DNA of 64,000 nt from JADZAI01 sp964390465 (GCA_964390465.1 CAYMIJ010000013.1:8916-72915); one strand, 5' to 3'; positions 43,000 to 51,978 are shown, counted from the first letter of the stretch. Translations and numbers: made by a program. The notes: generated by a model not told the origin, from the sequence alone.

Positions 43000-44478
43000 A
43001 TGATCATCCGTGAAGCTCTGACATTCGACGACGTGCTGCTGGTGCCCGGCGCATCAGATGTCATGCCGGGTGAGGCGAATACCGCAACCCAGCTGACGCG
43101 GTCGGTCAGGCTCAATATCCCGCTGGCATCCTCGGCGATGGACACGGTGACCGAGGCCCGGCTCGCCATCGCCATGGCTCAGGCGGGCGGTATCGGCGTC
43201 CTGCATCGCAACCTCAGCCCCGACGAACAGGCCCGGCAGGTGCGCGATGTGAAGCGTCATGAAAGCTGGCTGGTCTCCAACCCTGTGACCATCACGCCCG
43301 ACGCCACACTGAAAGACGCTATGGCCCTGCGCGAGCGCCATCAGGTGACCGGCTTCCCGGTGGTGGAGCCCAGCCGCGATGGGCGCCCGGGACGGCTGGT
43401 CGGGATCCTGACCAACCGCGACATGCGCTTTGCCAGCGACATGGGCGCTTCGGTCGCCAGCCTGATGACCAAGGGCGATCTGGTCACGGCGGGCGCGACC
43501 ATCTCGCGCGAGGAAGCCAAGAAGAAGCTTCACGCGCACCGCATCGAAAAGCTGCTGGTCGTGGATGACGACTATCGCCTGATCGGCCTGATCACCGTGA
43601 AAGATATCGAGGGCGCACAGACCCATCCGCGCGCCGCCAAGGACGGGCAGGGGCGGCTGCTGGTGGCGGCGGCCTCAACCGTTGGCGATGAAGGGTTTTC
43701 CCGCACGGAAATGCTGATTGATGCCGGGGCCGATGTGGTGGTGATCGACACCGCGCACGGCCATTCGGCCCGCGTGCTGGAGGCGGTGTCGCGCGTCAAG
43801 CGCCAGTCGAACGCGACACAGGTGATCGCCGGGAATGTGGCGACAGCAGCGGCGACCCGTGCCTTGATTGACGCAGGCGCTGACGCCGTGAAGGTCGGCA
43901 TCGGGCCGGGCTCGATCTGCACCACGCGCATTGTGGCAGGTGTGGGCGTGCCCCAGCTGACCGCCATCATGGACTGCGCTGAGGTGGCGCGGGCGACGGG
44001 CACGCCGGTCATCGCTGATGGTGGCATCCGGTTTTCGGGTGATCTGGCCAAGGCGATTGCCGCTGGCGCCAGCTGCGCCATGGTCGGCTCAGCGCTGGCG
44101 GGCACCGATGAAAGCCCCGGCGAGGTCATTTTGTATCAGGGCCGATCTTACAAAGCCTATCGCGGCATGGGCTCGCTGGGGGCGATGGCGCGCGGGTCAG
44201 CAGACCGATACTTCCAGGCGGAAGTGCGCGACACGCTGAAACTGGTGCCCGAAGGCATTGAAGGGCAGGTGCCCTATAAAGGCCCGGCCGAGGCTGTGGT
44301 CCATCAGCTGATCGGCGGGCTTCGCGCTGCGATGGGTTATACGGGCTGTGCCACCATTGCGGACCTGCATGCCCGCGCTGAGTTCGTGCGCATCACCAAT
44401 GCCGGCATGCGCGAAAGTCACCCGCATGGCGTGATGATCACCAGCGCCGCGCCGAACTATAACCCCGGCAGTCAATAA
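43000..44478 (+). CDS. guaB: IMP dehydrogenase
   Basis: 492-residue enzyme oxidising IMP to XMP with NAD+, the committed step to GMP. The TIM barrel begins ALTFDDVLLVPGASDVMPGE, is interrupted by two CBS domains (about residues 95-205), and resumes with GADVVVIDTAHGHSARVLE. The catalytic cysteine lies in GIGPGSICTTRIVAGVGVP; the mobile flap region includes YRGMGSLGAMARGSADRY. GAGGTG is placed 5 bases before the ATG at 43000; earlier in-frame starts overlap rlmE and are not needed. Its partner guaA is 35 kb away in this window. Confidence 0.97.
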   Translation: MIIREALTFDDVLLVPGASDVMPGEANTATQLTRSVRLNIPLASSAMDTVTEARLAIAMAQAGGIGVLHRNLSPDEQARQVRDVKRHESWLVSNPVTITPDATLKDAMALRERHQVTGFPVVEPSRDGRPGRLVGILTNRDMRFASDMGASVASLMTKGDLVTAGATISREEAKKKLHAHRIEKLLVVDDDYRLIGLITVKDIEGAQTHPRAAKDGQGRLLVAAASTVGDEGFSRTEMLIDAGADVVVIDTAHGHSARVLEAVSRVKRQSNATQVIAGNVATAAATRALIDAGADAVKVGIGPGSICTTRIVAGVGVPQLTAIMDCAEVARATGTPVIADGGIRFSGDLAKAIAAGASCAMVGSALAGTDESPGEVILYQGRSYKAYRGMGSLGAMARGSADRYFQAEVRDTLKLVPEGIEGQVPYKGPAEAVVHQLIGGLRAAMGYTGCATIADLHARAEFVRITNAGMRESHPHGVMITSAAPNYNPGSQ

Positions 44479-44535
44479 AGCTGGGTGCCGTCAAGGGCAG
44501 CCGGCAGCTTTTCACTAGACAAAAAAACCGACAAA

Positions 44536-44566
44536 CAAAAAGGGCGGCCCGAAGGCCGCCCTTTTC
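44536..44566. terminator. Bidirectional terminator between guaB and the TonB-dependent receptor
   Basis: AAGGGCGGCC-CGAA-GGCCGCCCTT is a perfect 10-bp stem with a stable tetraloop, flanked by an A-run on the left and a T-run on the right. It can therefore terminate both the plus-strand guaB transcript and the minus-strand receptor transcript, whose coding regions converge here. Confidence 0.93.
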
Positions 44567-44586
44567 GCATGTGTCTTTTCAGACGA

Positions 44587-47500
44587 TCAGGTGCCTGAAC
44601 CGCTCAGGTCGATCGTGGCGCGGCGGTTCTGGGGCTCCTTCACGCCGGGGCCTGTGGCAACCAGCGGTTCGCTGAAGCCACGACCCGAGGTCGTGATGGC
44701 ACCTGCCGGAACGCCTGCACCGGCCAGACCCGACTTCACGCTCGCTGCGCGGCGCTCAGACAGTTTCTGGTTGTAGGCAGCGCCACCAACCGTGTCGGTG
44801 TGGCCGACGACGGCGATGTTCACCGAGCCGGTCGCCTTGAAGGCTGCAGCCGCTTCAGCAATCACGGCCTGCGCTTCGGGCGTCAGGTCAGACTTGTTGA
44901 AGTTGAAGAAGACGATGAACGTCTTGGCAGCGACAGGCGGCGGAGGCGGTGCGGCAACCGGGGCTTCGTCTTCATCCGTGAAGTTGAAGCCGACGGTCAG
45001 GCCAACGATGCGCGGATCCTGCACGAAGGCGTTCGTGAACAGGCCCGAGCTGGCGTCGGTGAGGTAACCGCCGGTCAGGCTCGTTTCATCCGTGCAGTTG
45101 GTGCAGAACGCCTTCACATACCACTTGGAGCCGGGCGAGTTCAGCTGTGCTGAGAGGTTCAGCACGCGCCAGGGCTCGATACGGTCCGCGCGGGTGTTGA
45201 AGATGCGCATATACATGGCGCTCTGCCAGTAATAGTCGGCGCGGAGCACCAGTTCATAGCCGCTTTCAAACGGCATGGTGTACTGCGCACCCAGGCTGAT
45301 GGTGATCTTCGGCGACTGCGGCAGGCTGTTGCCGCCGAGATTGACCGCGATGCCCGAGGGGTTCGCCGCCAGGGTGTAGCCACCCAGTGCGAGCGCACCG
45401 GCCAACGGTGCTGTCGGGCTGCAGATGCCGTAGTTGACCCATGGCACGCCTGCTGCCGCATTCTGACCCGCGCCACCCGGCGGGTTGAAGAATGGGTTGC
45501 CAACGAACGGTACATCGGCCGGCGTGTTACCAACCGCGCCCGCATTGCGCATATAGACGCAGGTCGATGCCGTGGTGAGATCCTTCACGACAATGGCGTT
45601 CGACAGGCCGGCGCCGGGATTGCGCTGGTCGATGCTGGTGACGCCATTGGCAATGTTGGAGTTGGTGTTCGCGAGATTCATCGAGAACTGCCAGTTCTCA
45701 TTCGGGCGATACAGGAACTCGCCTTCAAAGCCCCACAGTGTCGCGTCGATATTCTCGTTCACCGAGGTGCGCGCGATGATCTGCGAGATCTGATAGCCCG
45801 AATACTTGTAGTACCAGGCGGTCAGGTTGACGGTCAGCGTGTTGTCCAGGAAGCGGTTCTTGGTGCCGAACTCAAAGGCATCGATGGTTTCAGGTGCGAA
45901 GGCAGGTGCCACCCCCGAACCGGGCAGCAGCGGCGGATTGATACCGCCCGACTTGAAGCCACGGCCATACGACAGATAGAACATCGTGCTGTCCGACCAG
46001 TCAAAGTCAGGCGTCCAGGTCAACACGGCGCGACCGGTGAAGTCGTTGAAGCTGGCGGTGCGATCAGCCACAACCTGATTGCCTGGCAGCGACGGGTTGG
46101 CATCGAACGGCGCACCGAAGAATGGGCCCGTGCCAAGGACGGCCGTGTTGTTCGTCGTGCCGAACGGCTCAATGACATTGTACAGCGTCTGCTGCGCAAT
46201 GGTGCGCTTCTCATCCTTCAGCCAGCGCAGACCGAGGGTCAGCTTCAGCTCATCAGGGATGATGTCGTAATACAGTTCACCGAAAATGGCGGTGGACTTC
46301 AGTGTGTAGCGCTGTGTGTGGTTGAGGTACTGGGTCGGTCCGACCAGCATATTTGTGCTGCCGGTCAGCAGACGACCCAGAATGATGCCCGCATAGTCCA
46401 GCGTGTTGGCGTTCACGATGTAGCGGGAATCCGAGCCGGAGCTCATGTGGAAGCCTGCGATCATGAAGTTGAACGGGCCATCAAACGAGGTGTTGAACCG
46501 CAGTTCATAGGTCGCCTGATTGCCGCTGCCATCCGACAGATCCTTGCCGACGACGCGGCTGCTCTGACCGATGATGTTGCCGCCGACCAGACCGTTATTC
46601 TCCATCCCGCTGACCGGGAGGGTCGGAGCGAGCACATTACCGCCGAAATAACGGTTGACCAGAGCTGTCTGATCTGCGGCGCCGAAGAGGAGGCCCATCC
46701 AGCCGACATTCTGAAGCAGGCGAGCCGAAATATTATCGCCTGCCAGGTTGTTGTAGTGCGAGATCGACTCGGTATTTCCGAGCGAATAGCCCGCAACAGC
46801 CGTCATTTTCAGCCAGGGTGCAATGTCCTGTTCCAAGGACGCACGATAGAACTGATTATGACCGCGGAAGCTGGGGTCAAGATCAGTGGCGATCTGACGC
46901 ATATTGACCGGCACGACCGCAGTGGCATTGCCGCCGGGGCCGACGGCCAGGTTAACCAGGCTCAGATTGCTCGACACGATCGCTGGCATGCCAATGGCGC
47001 TCATGAACTGGGCGCTGTTGACGATATTGCCAAGCGTCGCATTGCCGTTGACCGGCTGGAAGGCCAGCTGGTCAGGCAGACAGCCCAGCACGCCCGACGG
47101 GTCACGGTGGCAGAGCTGCTTGCTCGACCGCATATGCGAGTCTTTTTCGAAGCTCTCGGTGAACGACAGGTCGAGTGTGGTCTTTTCGCTCGGGGTCCAG
47201 CGCAGGGCAGCGCGGATCGAATAGGAGTTCTGGCTGTCGATATTGTTGCCGGTCAGGATGTTCTCGACATAACCGTCATGATGCGAAACGATGCCGGAAA
47301 TGCGCAGGGCCAGCTCGTCCTTGATGATCGGAATGTTCACCGCGCCGGTGAACTTCATCGTGTTGTACGACCCGTATGTGGCGTCACCAGCAATCGAGAA
47401 GCGCGAGGCGTCCGGTTTGCGCGAGATCACGTTCACGGCGCCGCCGGTGGCATTACGGCCATAGAGCGTGCCCTGCGGACCGCGCAGGGTTTCGATACGC

Positions 47501-47967
47501 TCAAGGTCATAATACTCGGCAGTGGCAAGGCCGGTCGACGACAGCAGATAGACATCATCGGAGTGGACTGCGACGCCTGAGTCAGCCGAAACGCCTACGG
47601 CGCTGACGCCGATGCCGCGCACGGCGAAGTTCGCGCCGCCGAAATTGCCCTTGGAGTAGGTGACCGAAGGAACGGCGAATTGCAGGTCGCGGAAGCTGGC
47701 GATGCTCTTGGCCTTGAGTTCCTTGCCGCTGAACGCGGTCACGGCGATCGGGGTCTTCTGGACGCTCTGCTTGCCTTTGCGTTCAGCCGTCACCACGATT
47801 TCTTCTGAACCCTTGCCGCCTTCTGCAGGCGCGGCAGCCGGGGCCGGAGCGGCGGCTGGAGCCGCTGCAGGGGCCTGAGCCAGTGCAGGTGCAATGAAAG
47901 CCGTGGAGAGAAGAAGTGTGCCGAGCACCCCCGCGGGCTTTAGTTTGCTGGTTATCTTTGCAGTCAT
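44587..47967 (-). CDS. TonB-dependent receptor fused to a C-terminal OmpA-like domain
   Basis: 1126-residue outer-membrane protein. The signal peptide covers about residues 1-30 (ending APALAQ). An Ala/Pro linker is followed by a TonB box (EEIVVTAER, about 55-63). The plug domain (about 65-185) includes VRGIGVSAVG, ERIETLRGPQGTLYGRNATGG and NVISRKPD. The 22-strand barrel runs to about residue 1000, ending in LTVGFNF, a normal barrel terminus. After an acidic segment and a five-proline linker (about 1006-1010), an OmpA C-terminal domain fills the last ~115 residues. It has GHTDTVGGAAYNQKLSERRA, with the Asp and Arg that bind diaminopimelate, and PQNRRATIDL. The reading frame is continuous. The ligand is unknown. 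The ribosome binding site is AGGGAAAC. Confidence 0.93.
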   Translation of the reverse strand: MTAKITSKLKPAGVLGTLLLSTAFIAPALAQAPAAAPAAAPAPAAAPAEGGKGSEEIVVTAERKGKQSVQKTPIAVTAFSGKELKAKSIASFRDLQFAVPSVTYSKGNFGGANFAVRGIGVSAVGVSADSGVAVHSDDVYLLSSTGLATAEYYDLERIETLRGPQGTLYGRNATGGAVNVISRKPDASRFSIAGDATYGSYNTMKFTGAVNIPIIKDELALRISGIVSHHDGYVENILTGNNIDSQNSYSIRAALRWTPSEKTTLDLSFTESFEKDSHMRSSKQLCHRDPSGVLGCLPDQLAFQPVNGNATLGNIVNSAQFMSAIGMPAIVSSNLSLVNLAVGPGGNATAVVPVNMRQIATDLDPSFRGHNQFYRASLEQDIAPWLKMTAVAGYSLGNTESISHYNNLAGDNISARLLQNVGWMGLLFGAADQTALVNRYFGGNVLAPTLPVSGMENNGLVGGNIIGQSSRVVGKDLSDGSGNQATYELRFNTSFDGPFNFMIAGFHMSSGSDSRYIVNANTLDYAGIILGRLLTGSTNMLVGPTQYLNHTQRYTLKSTAIFGELYYDIIPDELKLTLGLRWLKDEKRTIAQQTLYNVIEPFGTTNNTAVLGTGPFFGAPFDANPSLPGNQVVADRTASFNDFTGRAVLTWTPDFDWSDSTMFYLSYGRGFKSGGINPPLLPGSGVAPAFAPETIDAFEFGTKNRFLDNTLTVNLTAWYYKYSGYQISQIIARTSVNENIDATLWGFEGEFLYRPNENWQFSMNLANTNSNIANGVTSIDQRNPGAGLSNAIVVKDLTTASTCVYMRNAGAVGNTPADVPFVGNPFFNPPGGAGQNAAAGVPWVNYGICSPTAPLAGALALGGYTLAANPSGIAVNLGGNSLPQSPKITISLGAQYTMPFESGYELVLRADYYWQSAMYMRIFNTRADRIEPWRVLNLSAQLNSPGSKWYVKAFCTNCTDETSLTGGYLTDASSGLFTNAFVQDPRIVGLTVGFNFTDEDEAPVAAPPPPPVAAKTFIVFFNFNKSDLTPEAQAVIAEAAAAFKATGSVNIAVVGHTDTVGGAAYNQKLSERRAASVKSGLAGAGVPAGAITTSGRGFSEPLVATGPGVKEPQNRRATIDLSGSGT

Positions 47968-47983
47968 GTGCGTTTCCCTGCTT

Positions 47984-47998
47984 GGTCCTTTGCGGACC
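47984..47998 (-). promoter_or_regulatory. Small hairpin just upstream of the receptor's ribosome binding site
   Basis: GGTCC-N5-GGACC forms a perfect 5-bp stem in the leader of the TonB-dependent receptor mRNA. It ends about 4 bases before the Shine-Dalgarno sequence (AGGGA, 47980-47976 on the minus strand). It could influence translation initiation; the evidence is the sequence symmetry alone. Confidence 0.3.
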
Positions 47999-48137
47999 GG
48001 TTAATGTGTCTGCCTTGACGGTCGAATACCCGGCACACGCGTGCCGACTCTTCCCCTGCTCGCATTTTTGGCTTTGGCAGGTTATCGGCTGGAGGTCTCA
48101 GTGCAACTTGGTATTGCGTAATTTTGTTGCTCTGGCG

Positions 48138-48172
48138 AGTTACAACGATAACTGTGGCCCTGTCGCAACAGG
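48138..48172. promoter_or_regulatory. Two adjacent inverted repeats in the receptor/rsmB-like divergent region
   Basis: AGTTA-N6-TAACT (48138-48153) and CCTGT-N4-ACAGG (48159-48172) lie side by side between the divergent starts. Such paired dyads can be operators for dimeric repressors. No clear -35/-10 pair could be assigned with confidence in this 243-base gap, and no Fur-type box was recognised. Confidence 0.35.
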
Positions 48173-48210
48173 TGGCGGCATAGCCAAAATGGAAAACGGG
48201 TTCTGTTGCC

Positions 48211-49392
48211 ATGCGCCCTGAAGCACGGATTAAGGCCGCGCTCGACATTCTGGCGGATATCTTCGCTGGAAAGGCGGCGGATCGTGCGCTGAAGGACTGG
48301 GGCAGTCAAAACCGCTATGCCGGCGGAGGCGACCGACGTGCGGTTGCGGCGCATGTCTATGCTGCGATACGGGCCGGGCAGACCCTCAAGCCACGCGCGG
48401 CCATGCTGCTGGGACTGAAAGCGCAGGGGCTGGCCGATCAGGCCGATGCGCTGTTCAGCGGCGTGGGCTACGGGCCTGATCCGCTGACCCCGGATGAGCG
48501 CGCCATTCTTGCCGGAGATGTAAAAGCTGAGGGTCTTTCAGGCTGGCTGGCGGATGCTTTCCAGCTGGCCTTTGGCGCTGCCGCCGAAGAAGAATATGCC
48601 GCGCTCATGCAGCGCGCGCCGCTCGACCTGCGCATCAATACACTGAAAGCCAGCCCTGATATTGAGACCGTCCTGGCGGCGGAAGGCATCGTCGTTGAAA
48701 CCGTGCCGGGCGCACCATTGGCGCTGCGTGTGACAGATGGGGCCGCACAGGTCGGCTCCAGCCAAGCCTATCATGACGGCCTGATCGAGATTCAGGATGC
48801 CGGGTCGCAGATCATCTCGGCGCTGGCGGATGCTCAACCGGGGATGAAGGTGCTTGACCTCTGCGCCGGTGCAGGCGGCAAGGCACTGGCTCTGGCAGCG
48901 GCCATGCAGAACAGTGGTCACATCCTGGCCTGCGATACAGGCCCTCAACGTCTCGATCGGCTTCAGCCACGCGCCGCACGGGCCGGGGTCTCGATCATCG
49001 AAACCCGGCATCTCGACCCTGACTGGCTGGACGCGCCATCGCCCTTCGAAACGCTGTTTGATCTGGTGATCGTGGATGCACCCTGTTCAGGTTCTGGCAC
49101 CTGGCGGCGCAATCCGGAAACCCGCCTGCTGCTGACCGAAGCGAAGGTGGCGGCGCTGACGCACCTGCAATCGCGCCTGCTGGATGCCGCCGCCGGTCTG
49201 GTGCGTCCGGGAGGGCACCTTGCCTATATGACCTGTTCGGTCCTGCCGCAGGAGAACGAGGGCGTTTCAGACGGGTTCCTTGCCCGCACAACCTCTTTTG
49301 CTGGCTTGGGTCACAATATGCGGCTTTCGCCCCATAGCATGGGCACAGACGGCTTCTTCTGCGCCCGCTTCCATAGAGCGCCGCAGGTTTAG
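48211..49392 (+). CDS. RsmB/NOP family RNA cytosine-C5 methyltransferase
   Basis: 393-residue SAM-dependent rRNA methyltransferase of the RsmB/RsmF class. The SAM-binding loop is VLDLCAGAGGKALALAA. The two catalytic cysteines are in DAPCSGSGTWRRNPE and MTCSVLPQENEGV, both intact. The N-terminal ~130 residues are helical, with RYAGGGDRRAVAAHVYAAIR resembling the NusB-like or linker domain of RsmB. The exact rRNA target (C967 for RsmB) cannot be fixed from sequence. It diverges from the TonB-dependent receptor. Confidence 0.9.
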   Translation: MRPEARIKAALDILADIFAGKAADRALKDWGSQNRYAGGGDRRAVAAHVYAAIRAGQTLKPRAAMLLGLKAQGLADQADALFSGVGYGPDPLTPDERAILAGDVKAEGLSGWLADAFQLAFGAAAEEEYAALMQRAPLDLRINTLKASPDIETVLAAEGIVVETVPGAPLALRVTDGAAQVGSSQAYHDGLIEIQDAGSQIISALADAQPGMKVLDLCAGAGGKALALAAAMQNSGHILACDTGPQRLDRLQPRAARAGVSIIETRHLDPDWLDAPSPFETLFDLVIVDAPCSGSGTWRRNPETRLLLTEAKVAALTHLQSRLLDAAAGLVRPGGHLAYMTCSVLPQENEGVSDGFLARTTSFAGLGHNMRLSPHSMGTDGFFCARFHRAPQV

Positions 49393-49394
49393 CC

Positions 49395-49409
49395 TTAACA
49401 TCACGTTGA
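49395..49409 (+). promoter_or_regulatory. CtrA-like binding site upstream of the Flp pilin gene
   Basis: TTAA-CATCACG-TTGA matches the CtrA consensus TTAA-N7-TTAA with one mismatch. It lies directly after the rsmB-like stop and 75 bases before the pilin start. In Caulobacter crescentus pilA (a Flp pilin) is activated by CtrA, so the context is suggestive. Confidence 0.45.
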
Positions 49410-49484
49410 GCATGCCTGCTAAGCCTGCCGAAACGCACGCATGCTATCATGTGCGTGACTTCGGGTGTTGGGGGGCAGGCTATA

Positions 49485-49643
49485 ATGAACTTGGTCCATC
49501 ATTTCTGGCGCGATGAAAGTGGCGCAACCGCCATAGAATATGGTCTGATCGCCGCTTTTCTGGCCATCGCCATCATTGCTTCGGTGCAGGCGCTGGGCAC
49601 CAGCGTCAACACTTTATACGGGAATATCGCGACCGCACTTTAG
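49485..49643 (+). CDS. Flp family type IVb pilin
   Basis: 52-residue prepilin. A short leader ends in the prepilin peptidase site DESG / ATAIEYGL (cleavage after Gly, with the conserved Glu-Tyr at +5/+6 of the mature protein). A ~20-residue hydrophobic helix (LIAAFLAIAIIASVQALG) and a short polar tail follow. Flp pilins form tight-adherence (Tad) pili. No tad/cpa assembly genes are in this window, so it is an orphan here and must use machinery encoded elsewhere. A CtrA-like site lies upstream. The frame opens further upstream, but the ATG at 49485 gives a normal leader. Confidence 0.93.
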   Translation: MNLVHHFWRDESGATAIEYGLIAAFLAIAIIASVQALGTSVNTLYGNIATAL

Positions 49644-49739
49644 GCGATTTCGCCTAGCGGGCATTTCCAAGCGCGTAACGGGCGGTTAGAACGGCGGCAT
49701 GTTTCGCCGCCTCCAGCGCCTCGTTCTCATTTCTGCGCC

Positions 49740-50858
49740 ATGACCGCCGCCGCGCCGTTCGTGCGCTTTCACAGCGTTTCCAAAACCTATGATGGCGGCA
49801 CCAGCCATGCTGTGCGCGCGCTCGATCTGGATGTCGCGCCGGGTGAGTTCCTGACCCTTCTAGGGCCATCGGGCAGCGGTAAGACCACGACACTGATGAT
49901 GCTGGCTGGGTTCGAGATGCCATCGTCCGGCGCGATCCTGCTGGAGGGCGACGACATCTCGCGCCGTCCCGCCCACAAGCGCGGGCTTGGCATGGTGTTC
50001 CAGAACTATGCGCTGTTCCCGCACATGACAGTGGCCGAAAATCTTGCCTTCCCTTTGCAGGTGCGCCGCATGGCGCGCAGCGAGATCAAGGCGCGTATTG
50101 CCAAGGCGCTTGCCATGGTGCGGCTGGAGGGGCTGGAGCATCGCCGCCCGGCGCAGCTTTCCGGCGGCCAGCAGCAGCGTGTCGCGGTGGCCCGCGCGCT
50201 GGTCTTTGAACCGAAAGCCGTGCTGATGGACGAACCGCTCGGCGCGCTCGACAAGGCGCTGCGCGAACAGCTGCAATACGAGATCAGCCGCATCCACCGC
50301 GAGCTTGGCGTCACCATGCTTTATGTGACGCATGACCAGAGCGAGGCGCTGACCATGTCGGATCGCATTGCGGTGTTCAACAAAGGCCGGGTCGAACAAT
50401 GCGGCGCGCCAGGCGCACTTTACGATCATCCGGCTAATCTTTTCGTCGCGGGTTTCATCGGGGAAAACAACTTCCTCAAACTGTCCGTCTCCGGATCAGA
50501 TGCGCGCACGGTTCACGGCGAAAGCGCTGCTGGCATCATGCGCGCCACACATGTGGGCGGGCAGGCGGGTGATGTGATCCTTGCCGTGCGCCCTGAACGT
50601 ATCCAGCTTGATCCGGTGAAGGGCGATGGCATGACCGTGCTGAGCGGCGCAGTCGATGAACGCTATTTCGCGGGCGATCATGTCCGTCTCGTCGTGCGCC
50701 TTGGCAGCGGTGAGCGCATCGCGGTGAAGGCCGCGCGACTGGGCGCTGAACATCTGCCCGAACCGGGTGAAACCGTCAGCATCGGCTGGCGCGTGGAAGA
50801 CGCCTTTTCATTCCCGCCAGATCGGGACACCATGACAGAAGAAAAGACAGGGAGCTGA
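49740..50858 (+). CDS. ABC transporter ATP-binding protein, PotA-like
   Basis: 372-residue ATPase of the polyamine/iron/sulfate import class. Walker A is LLGPSGSGKTTTLMML (about residue 40), the Q-loop VFQNYALFPHMTV, the signature LSGGQQQRVAVARAL, Walker B VLMDEPLGALDK and the H-loop YVTHDQSEAL. The C-terminal ~130 residues form a TOBE regulatory domain (VILAVRPERIQLD). It is followed after 7 bases by a substrate-binding protein gene. Cognate permease genes are not adjacent; two matching permeases are at 4.2-6.2 kb. Confidence 0.93.
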   Translation: MTAAAPFVRFHSVSKTYDGGTSHAVRALDLDVAPGEFLTLLGPSGSGKTTTLMMLAGFEMPSSGAILLEGDDISRRPAHKRGLGMVFQNYALFPHMTVAENLAFPLQVRRMARSEIKARIAKALAMVRLEGLEHRRPAQLSGGQQQRVAVARALVFEPKAVLMDEPLGALDKALREQLQYEISRIHRELGVTMLYVTHDQSEALTMSDRIAVFNKGRVEQCGAPGALYDHPANLFVAGFIGENNFLKLSVSGSDARTVHGESAAGIMRATHVGGQAGDVILAVRPERIQLDPVKGDGMTVLSGAVDERYFAGDHVRLVVRLGSGERIAVKAARLGAEHLPEPGETVSIGWRVEDAFSFPPDRDTMTEEKTGS

Positions 50859-50865
50859 ACGCCGC

Positions 50866-51969
50866 ATGAGCCGCAATCTTCTTTACGCCGGAATTTCCGC
50901 CGCCGCGATCATCGGTGCGATGGTGCTCATCATCGAAACGGCCAAGGCCGATGCCGGCAAGCCGGTCACGGTTGTGTCGTGGGGCGGCGCTTACACGAAA
51001 AGCCAGGTTGAGGCTTACCACAAGCCGTACACGGCCAAGACCGGCACCCCCATCACCAATGCCGACTATAATGGCGGCATTGCCGAGGTGAAGGCGCAGG
51101 TCGAAAGCGGCACGGTCGCCTGGGATGTCGTCGATATGGAAATCGGCGACGCCTTGCGCGCCTGCGACGAGGGTCTTCTGGAAAAGATCGACCCCGCGAC
51201 ATTCCCGGCAGGCGCGGACGGCACGGCGGCGATGGATGATTTCTATCCCAATGCCGTCACCGAATGCTGGGCGACGACCATCATCTTCTCCACCGTCTAT
51301 GCCTATGACGACAGCAAGATCGGCGATGTGAAGCCCACCACCATCAATGATTTCTTTGATCTGCAGAAGTTCCCCGGCAAGCGTGGTCTGCGTAAGCAGA
51401 ACCCCAAGGCGACACTGGAAATGGCGCTGGTCGCTGACGGCGTTGCGCCTGAAGATGTCTACAAGGTGCTGGGCACCAAAGAAGGGCTCGACCGCGCTTT
51501 CGCCAAGCTCGACACGATCAAGTCCAGCGTCGTGTGGTGGGAGGCCGGGTCTCAGCCTGTGCAGCTGCTCGCCGATGGCGAGGTGGCGATGACGGTGGTC
51601 TATAATGGCCGTCTGTTCGATGCCGTCGCCGCCGAGAAAAAGCCCTTCAAGATCGTATGGGATTCGCAGGTCAGCGAATACGACACCTATGTCGTGGTGA
51701 AAGGCGCGCCGAACAAGGACGCGGCGATGGATTACATCCGCTTCGCCACGGCGACCGAACAACTCGCCGCGCAGGCCAGCTGGATCGCCTATGCCCCGTC
51801 GCGCAAGTCATCGCTGAAGCTGGTGGGCAAGAATGCCGCCAATGGCGAGGACATGCTGCCCAACCTGCCGACACCCGATAAGGGGCGCACGGTGACGGTG
51901 GATCCGCAGTTCTGGGCCGACCATCAGGACGAGATCAATCAGCGCTGGGCGGCGTGGCTGGCGAAGTAG
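50866..51969 (+). CDS. ABC transporter periplasmic substrate-binding protein, PotD-like
   Basis: 367-residue binding protein of the polyamine-type extracellular solute-binding family. The N-terminal hydrophobic segment (about residues 5-27, ending ETAKADA) is a signal peptide or anchor. The mature part starts VTVVSWGGAYTKSQVEAYHK, a hallmark of the family, followed by GTVAWDVVDMEIGDALRAC, WWEAGSQPVQLLADGEV and EYDTYVVVKGAPNKDAAMDY. It delivers a ligand to the membrane permeases; polyamine is the default family guess. It pairs with the PotA-like ATPase just upstream and converges with the aminotransferase gene 9 bases away. Confidence 0.92.
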   Translation: MSRNLLYAGISAAAIIGAMVLIIETAKADAGKPVTVVSWGGAYTKSQVEAYHKPYTAKTGTPITNADYNGGIAEVKAQVESGTVAWDVVDMEIGDALRACDEGLLEKIDPATFPAGADGTAAMDDFYPNAVTECWATTIIFSTVYAYDDSKIGDVKPTTINDFFDLQKFPGKRGLRKQNPKATLEMALVADGVAPEDVYKVLGTKEGLDRAFAKLDTIKSSVVWWEAGSQPVQLLADGEVAMTVVYNGRLFDAVAAEKKPFKIVWDSQVSEYDTYVVVKGAPNKDAAMDYIRFATATEQLAAQASWIAYAPSRKSSLKLVGKNAANGEDMLPNLPTPDKGRTVTVDPQFWADHQDEINQRWAAWLAK

Positions 51970-51978
51970 GCAGCACGT

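Noticed and set aside
46318..47580. 420-codon open frame on the plus strand, antisense to the TonB-dependent receptor
   Set aside because: The opposite strand encodes an unmistakable receptor with conserved motifs; the antisense frame has no recognisable domain and an odd His/Arg/Asp-rich composition, typical of GC-rich shadows.
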